Source of the DNA: Omphalotus guepiniiformis
Taxonomy: Eukaryota; Basidiomycota; Agaricomycetes; Agaricales; Omphalotaceae
Assembly (NCBI GenBank): GCA_028554645.1
Contig: JAQOOI010000073.1
Coordinates: forward strand, 682,001-746,000
Direction of reading: 5' to 3'
Length of the DNA stretch: 64,000 nucleotides
The position numbers and the translations under genes were made by a program. Below are positions 59,720-64,000 of the stretch, piece by piece. The notes below the pieces were generated by a model. That model made no database searches and was not told the DNA's origin. It saw only the letters and a list, made by a program, of their open reading frames with translations. How positions within the stretch are numbered: the first letter of the stretch is position 1; each line of letters starts with the position of its first letter.

Positions 59720-60254
59720 ATAACATTCGTAGGTCGGGGTGTGAATGTATGGGATACGATTTGAGCCTCAGGTGGACGAGCCACTGATAATGCGATATGC
59801 TACTCGCTCGGTGAGAGCTGCCCAGCTTAGTTCTATCTCAACAACTCTCGTTTGGGGTTGGGAACTACTCAATTCAAATTCGTTAGCTATATACATTATC
59901 AACGTACAGTACAGTTTCGTTCTTCAGATAGAGTCAAGCGTTCAAATATTCAAAAACAATACGTAAGTAGTAGTAATTCAAAGGCAAGGGCAGCGAAGGA
60001 TCTGTGTATATTGAAATCCCAGTAGGCAGGGTCCAACTTGAAAGCGCACCGCAAGAGGCTGTACATATGATATAGCAGTAAGGGTGGATAGAAATAAGAA
60101 AATCGGAAAGCGAGAAGCGAGAAGCAGCAAGTCACGGTAGTCGTATTGAGAGAGAGAGAGAAAGAGGGAAAGCACGAACGAAACCTATAGCTATAGCTAA
60201 TAGCAATTTTTCAGTTCACATCACTCGAAAAGCACAATCAACATATCCCCGCAT

Positions 60255-61883
60255 TCACAAATCAACCTCACCAGTAGTCAATCCACCCCCATCCCCATCC
60301 CCATCTTCCTTAGCAACTTCAGTCGTAGCAGGTAGATTCTGACTTTGCCCACGTGAATGCCCCTGCCCACTCTGCGCCAAACTCCCCGCTCGACTCCTCG
60401 TCGTCCCCGGACCTGCACCCGCAGACCTAGGAACCAAACTCCCCGTCTCAGCAACCCTCCCACCCCTCTCCACACTCGCTCTCCTACTAGCATTAGCACT
60501 AGCATTCGCACTAACACTCGCACTACTAATACTCCTCAAACTACCCGTTTCAGCAACGCGCCAATCGTGGCTTCCCCTCCTCGCATTAGAGTTTCGTCGA
60601 CTGAGTGGCTCGACGGGAGAGAGTGATGGCTCGCGTGCGCCGGCACTCCCCATGTAGTAAGATACAGTTGGAGATCCGAAGGAGGACGATAGGGATGGTG
60701 GTGGGACTGAGGGGTACGTGAGGTTTCTCTGTCCACCTGTCATACCGCTTCCTATCCCACCTAAGCCTCCGGTAGGACCACCACCACTGTGTGGTGGATT
60801 GTAATAATACTGCATATGATTATGAATCGACGCAGACGAAGGCGGTGTAGTTAGGTTCGTCAGGTTACTCGTCAGACTCGCTGGGTCATAAGGTGATTCC
60901 GAAACAGAGGACGAAGATGCTGAAGCTGATGTGGGTGAATGAGAGAGTGGTGTTGTGCTTTCGGATATGAGATGGTTTAGAGGTTGACGATGATTTTGGG
61001 AGAATGGACGTGGGATGGGGACACCATTTAGTTGGCGTTGAGCTTGTTGATTGCCTGAGTTGGAGTGAGCTGGTGGATACGAGTATTGGACTGATGTTGA
61101 TGGGCTCGAAAACGATGAAGATGAGCTCGAAGATGATAGTCGGTGGTGAGTTGGTTGAGAAAGTGGGTCCGCGGATGAGAGACCTATTAAATTGTCCACT
61201 GACTGCCCTAGCTATTACAAGTAAAATCGAATATCAGTTGAAGGCTCACTGAAAGTAAAAATACTGCTTACTCGATTTCGATGGTCAATAAGCTCTTCCC
61301 TGTAAATCTCATTCAACCTCGATATCCGAATATAATCCCTTTCAATATCAGACAACCGATTCCTCAACTGTTCGTTCTCCCTCCGCAGCGCTCCAAGCAT
61401 GACTTCCACACTAGGATCGACGACACTGGTTCCAGCGGCCGTAGCTACTCCCCCATTAACGATCCCGTTTACAGCTCCGTGTCCATTGGCTCCAGCCCCG
61501 TTACCGTTAGCATGCGCTTGAGCCTGAGCCTGAGCCTGCTGCTGCTGAGTCCTAAGCGCAGCTAGCTCCCTCGACAACCTATTCACATGCGACTCCGATT
61601 CAGCTTCCAACGCGTTCTCCAGATCAATCTTTTCTTCACGAAGCTAGAGAAATGAAATCAACGACAAGATCAGCGAACATGTTCGGGTTATCTCTCGAGA
61701 AATTTGATGCAAACTCACCTTCTCCAACTTCCTCGACAAAACATTGATAATTCTCTCTTCCTCCGCCTCATACGCATTGATCAAGTTCTCTTGATTCTTC
61801 ATGCTACTGCTACTTTGAGACAACGAGCTTGCAGAGGATAAGCGTCTAAGAGACACAGATGGTGACCGTGAGCGACTCGACAT
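60255..61883 (-). CDS. CCDC6-like coiled-coil protein (DUF2046)
   Basis: Fungal relative of CCDC6/H4 (DUF2046). Start ATG at 61883 (MSSRSRSPSVS). The hallmark is ENLINAYEAEEERIINVLSRKLEK, continuing after an intron as LREEKIDLENALEAESESH, then VNRLSRELAAL and, after a Gln/Ala/Asn/Gly spacer, LGALRRENEQLRNRLSDIERDYIRISRLNEIYREELIDHRNR, all predicted coiled coil. The C-terminal half (60255 to about 61,200) is a long disordered Ser/Pro/Gly/Asn-rich tail with RRxS and RxxS motifs that could be kinase sites. Three exons with canonical introns. It is convergent with the aminopeptidase. Function in fungi is not established; a scaffold or signalling role is inference. Confidence 0.85.
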
Positions 61884-62569
61884 AGTTTCAAGGTCAGTGT
61901 GGGTGCAGTGTATGTGCAAATTCTGCTGTGTCTCCCTCAACGATTCCCTCGAACTGAATGTGTTACACCCCTAGCCAGTGCGCTGTCGATCTCGTCGTCG
62001 GCTTTCACTTCAGTCAAAATTTGATGCGTTATGATGGAGCAAAAGAAAGAGTTTTTCTCTGAGTCTTTCTTCGACGTTCGTTCACTACAGAAGAAAGAAA
62101 GGAGGCCGTAATTCCGTTTGCGGTCGCCGGGTCCGGCCAAAAGGCTCCACCTAGTTTCATTCCTTCCAATTTTAGGACTTACTATGTTGCAACACGTATG
62201 TCGTTCAAAGCTGATACCAAAGGGACCAGAAAGAGAAACGCCCTGTAAAGTAGGAATTGAAGCTTTAAAGTGTATACTCAACTCGCTGAATTGGTGTCTA
62301 CTGTCTACCAACATGATCAGAGTTTGCGTTATACCTTGTAGCCGGCCTTGCACAGTACAGATTGACACCTTCAATGCACGAAACCCGGCACGGCGGCTGC
62401 ACAAACGCAGGGCTCAAACATATCTCTCACCCTCACTGCCTTCTGATTCCGAGTTATGAAGATATGTCTTCCTGGACCATCACATCTGCCTCTATCTACT
62501 GATACATGGCCGCATTCACCTCACTAGCATGTTCCTAAATTAGGTACTGTTCGTCACCTGGTACATCCC
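61884..62569. other. Intergenic, 0.7 kb
   Basis: Upstream region of the coiled-coil gene and 3' flank of the next membrane-protein gene. Open frames on both strands here have no family resemblance. Composition shifts to AT-rich at about 62,470. Confidence 0.5.
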
Positions 62570-64000
62570 TCACATTTCTACAACATATTGGCCCTGCATC
62601 TCCATGGATCTTTGTCCACTAGGACCACTACTCTCAGCAACTTGACCAAGTTCCTGTAGCTCAATTCCATCATCATCACCTGAATGAGGATCTCTTCTGT
62701 TCAAAGAATCCTCATGGACATGTGAAGACACTGGTGTGGTACCCTCTACAAACTCCAATGCTGTGAGTGTAGAATTTGCAGCTGGCCTCCTATTGTTATC
62801 CAAAGAGGACATCTCTGCCACAGAATCATTAATGAGAGATCTTCTAAATTCCACCAAGACTATGACTGCAAGAGGATACAATGCCTATGTGATTGGTAAG
62901 TGAGCTGAGTCTGTGTTGAAAGAGGTGATGAATCCATACTGAAGAAGAATCAAAAATTCTAATTAGAATGCCTTGAGCAATGAAGAAAGCATCACTTTGA
63001 GATACAGACTCTGGCAATATATTTAGTATCAAGAGGAGTAGTACAGTAGTCATCTGAGCATGATATGAGCAGATGATAATGTGTCAAAATTGGAACACTT
63101 CACCTGTATGCAGCCATAGGCAAGTCCTGATTCAACAATGAGTCCAAGAATTCTTTGAATATCATCCTTCTTCTTTCTTCCAATCTCAGGAAGAGATTTC
63201 TGATATCGCCTAAGCCAACATGAGCACCTCTATAATTTTGAAAAAGGAAACCTTACCAAGTCTTGATGTAAATCAACCCTGTTCCTAATACATTGACCCC
63301 AAAGCTAATGGCTATGCTGGCTATGTTGACTCCACTGTTAGCTTCATTACTGTCATCATCAAGAATACTAGCACTAGCAATATTTACTCCTATTTATTTT
63401 TTGTGAGTTTTAGTCATGTAAGAAACTCAATCTTACCAATATTAGCTAGCATAGTAAGAACAAGGCCCAACCTAACATACTGATTCATAGGCCACAATGC
63501 CCAGGCTCTCCATGCAATAGTTATATCACCAAGAATCTTATCAGGTGAATTTGACCATGAGTATAATAGTTAAGCAAAATTGGCTCACATTGAAAGTGAA
63601 TATAAAGTTATCAATTAGTACGAGTGGTTGTATAAGGCTACTTGATCTGGCATGTCGATCATCCAGTGAAAGTGAGGGGTCTCCAATTAACCATTCTTTA
63701 TGTAAAAGAATGTTAATGGCAAGACTATTAGCAGTAATCATGCCAAAAAGAAGACACAAGAGCCATGTAAGGGCAAGAAGTGTCTTTGTTGGCATACTCT
63801 TTAGCCCTTTATGCCTGGTATAATTGTAGAGTCAGTCCTTCTTTCACAGAATCCATAGCTACTTACCATAGTTTCTTTGAAATGAGGCAAGCAAGAATAA
63901 TGACCAGGGCTATCAGAATAGTCATTATTTATAAAGAAGAAGATGTAAAATCCATACAAAATGAAAATGTATATATGCACACTTGTAAAGTGTCACTAAG
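62570..64000 (-). CDS. Agaricomycete multi-pass membrane protein of unknown function, copy B (5' end beyond window)
   Basis: Paralogue of the gene at 21391-22864, same strand. The first exon lies outside the window; the reading begins in the helix TILIALVIILACLIS near 63,920. It continues with LKSMPTKTLLALTWLLCLLF, ILGDITIAWRAWALWP (closer to the family WRAWVLW motif than copy A), an NSGVNIASIAI-type loop and VESGLAYGCIQ. The tail after LYPLAVIVLVEFRRSLINDS includes NNRRPAANSTLTALEFVEGT and ends at 62570. Introns sit at the same places as in copy A, with a normal GTAAGT where copy A has GCAAGT. One stretch around 63,110 (GTATGCAGCCATAGGCAAGT) is identical to copy A over about 40 bp. AT-rich like copy A. 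No lesion seen. Function unknown. Confidence 0.75.

Noticed and set aside
60278..60736. Arg/Thr/Pro-rich frames on both strands within the CCDC6-like tail
   Set aside because: Shadows of the low-complexity Ser/Pro/Gly coding tail.

Overview
The window looks like nuclear DNA of a filamentous fungus, most likely an Agaricomycete (mushroom-forming basidiomycete). Genes are split by many short GT-AG introns (about 50-90 nt) with CTRAY-type branch sites. Several families typical of that group are present: a KDZ transposase with a CxC2 cysteine cluster, a divergent G-alpha with a large helical-domain insert, Agaricomycete seven-helix membrane proteins of unknown function, and an SDE3-type RNA helicase.

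Layout. 1-11.4 kb: an MFS transporter cut by the left edge (-), a CoA-transferase family III enzyme (+), a 4.1-kb stretch without a recognisable gene, then a divergent pair, a short-chain dehydrogenase (-) and a zinc polyol/alcohol dehydrogenase (+), sharing a 483-bp promoter. 11.4-15.8 kb: no firm gene. 15.8-18.5 kb: a 13-exon G-alpha subunit (-). 18.5-21.4 kb: no firm gene. 21.4-22.9 kb: an AT-rich membrane-protein gene (-). 23.1-34.8 kb: a nested transposon island. Two LTRs share the 5-bp target duplication CTATG, so they bound one Ty3/gypsy chromovirus; most of its gag-pol is gone, its inside is filled by other sequence (including a KDZ transposase gene), and a solo LTR sits in the remaining integrase end. 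A tRNA-Val(CAC) follows at 35.1 kb.

35.5-64 kb is gene-dense and mostly housekeeping: NIPA-type Mg2+ transporter (-), intracellular GH13 alpha-amylase (+), HSP20-domain protein with a long disordered N-terminus (-), FCP1-like HAD protein (+), a second MFS copy (+), zinc-finger SDE3/MOV10-like helicase (-), ChAPs (Bud7/Bch1) exomer-type protein (-), M24B Xaa-Pro aminopeptidase (+), CCDC6-like coiled-coil protein (-), and a second copy of the AT-rich membrane-protein gene cut by the right edge (-).

I did not find a convincing new multi-gene system. The most interesting signals are the nested transposon with its two diagnostic target duplications, a KDZ transposase broken by a single CGA-to-TGA-type stop, a G-alpha gene that only closes in frame with a 4-nt microexon, introns flanked by direct repeats (two of them without canonical GT-AG ends), two duplicated gene pairs spread over the window, and a repeated CGG-A-CCG motif in the dehydrogenase promoter. 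Exon coordinates were worked out by hand from splice signals, reading frame and family conservation.
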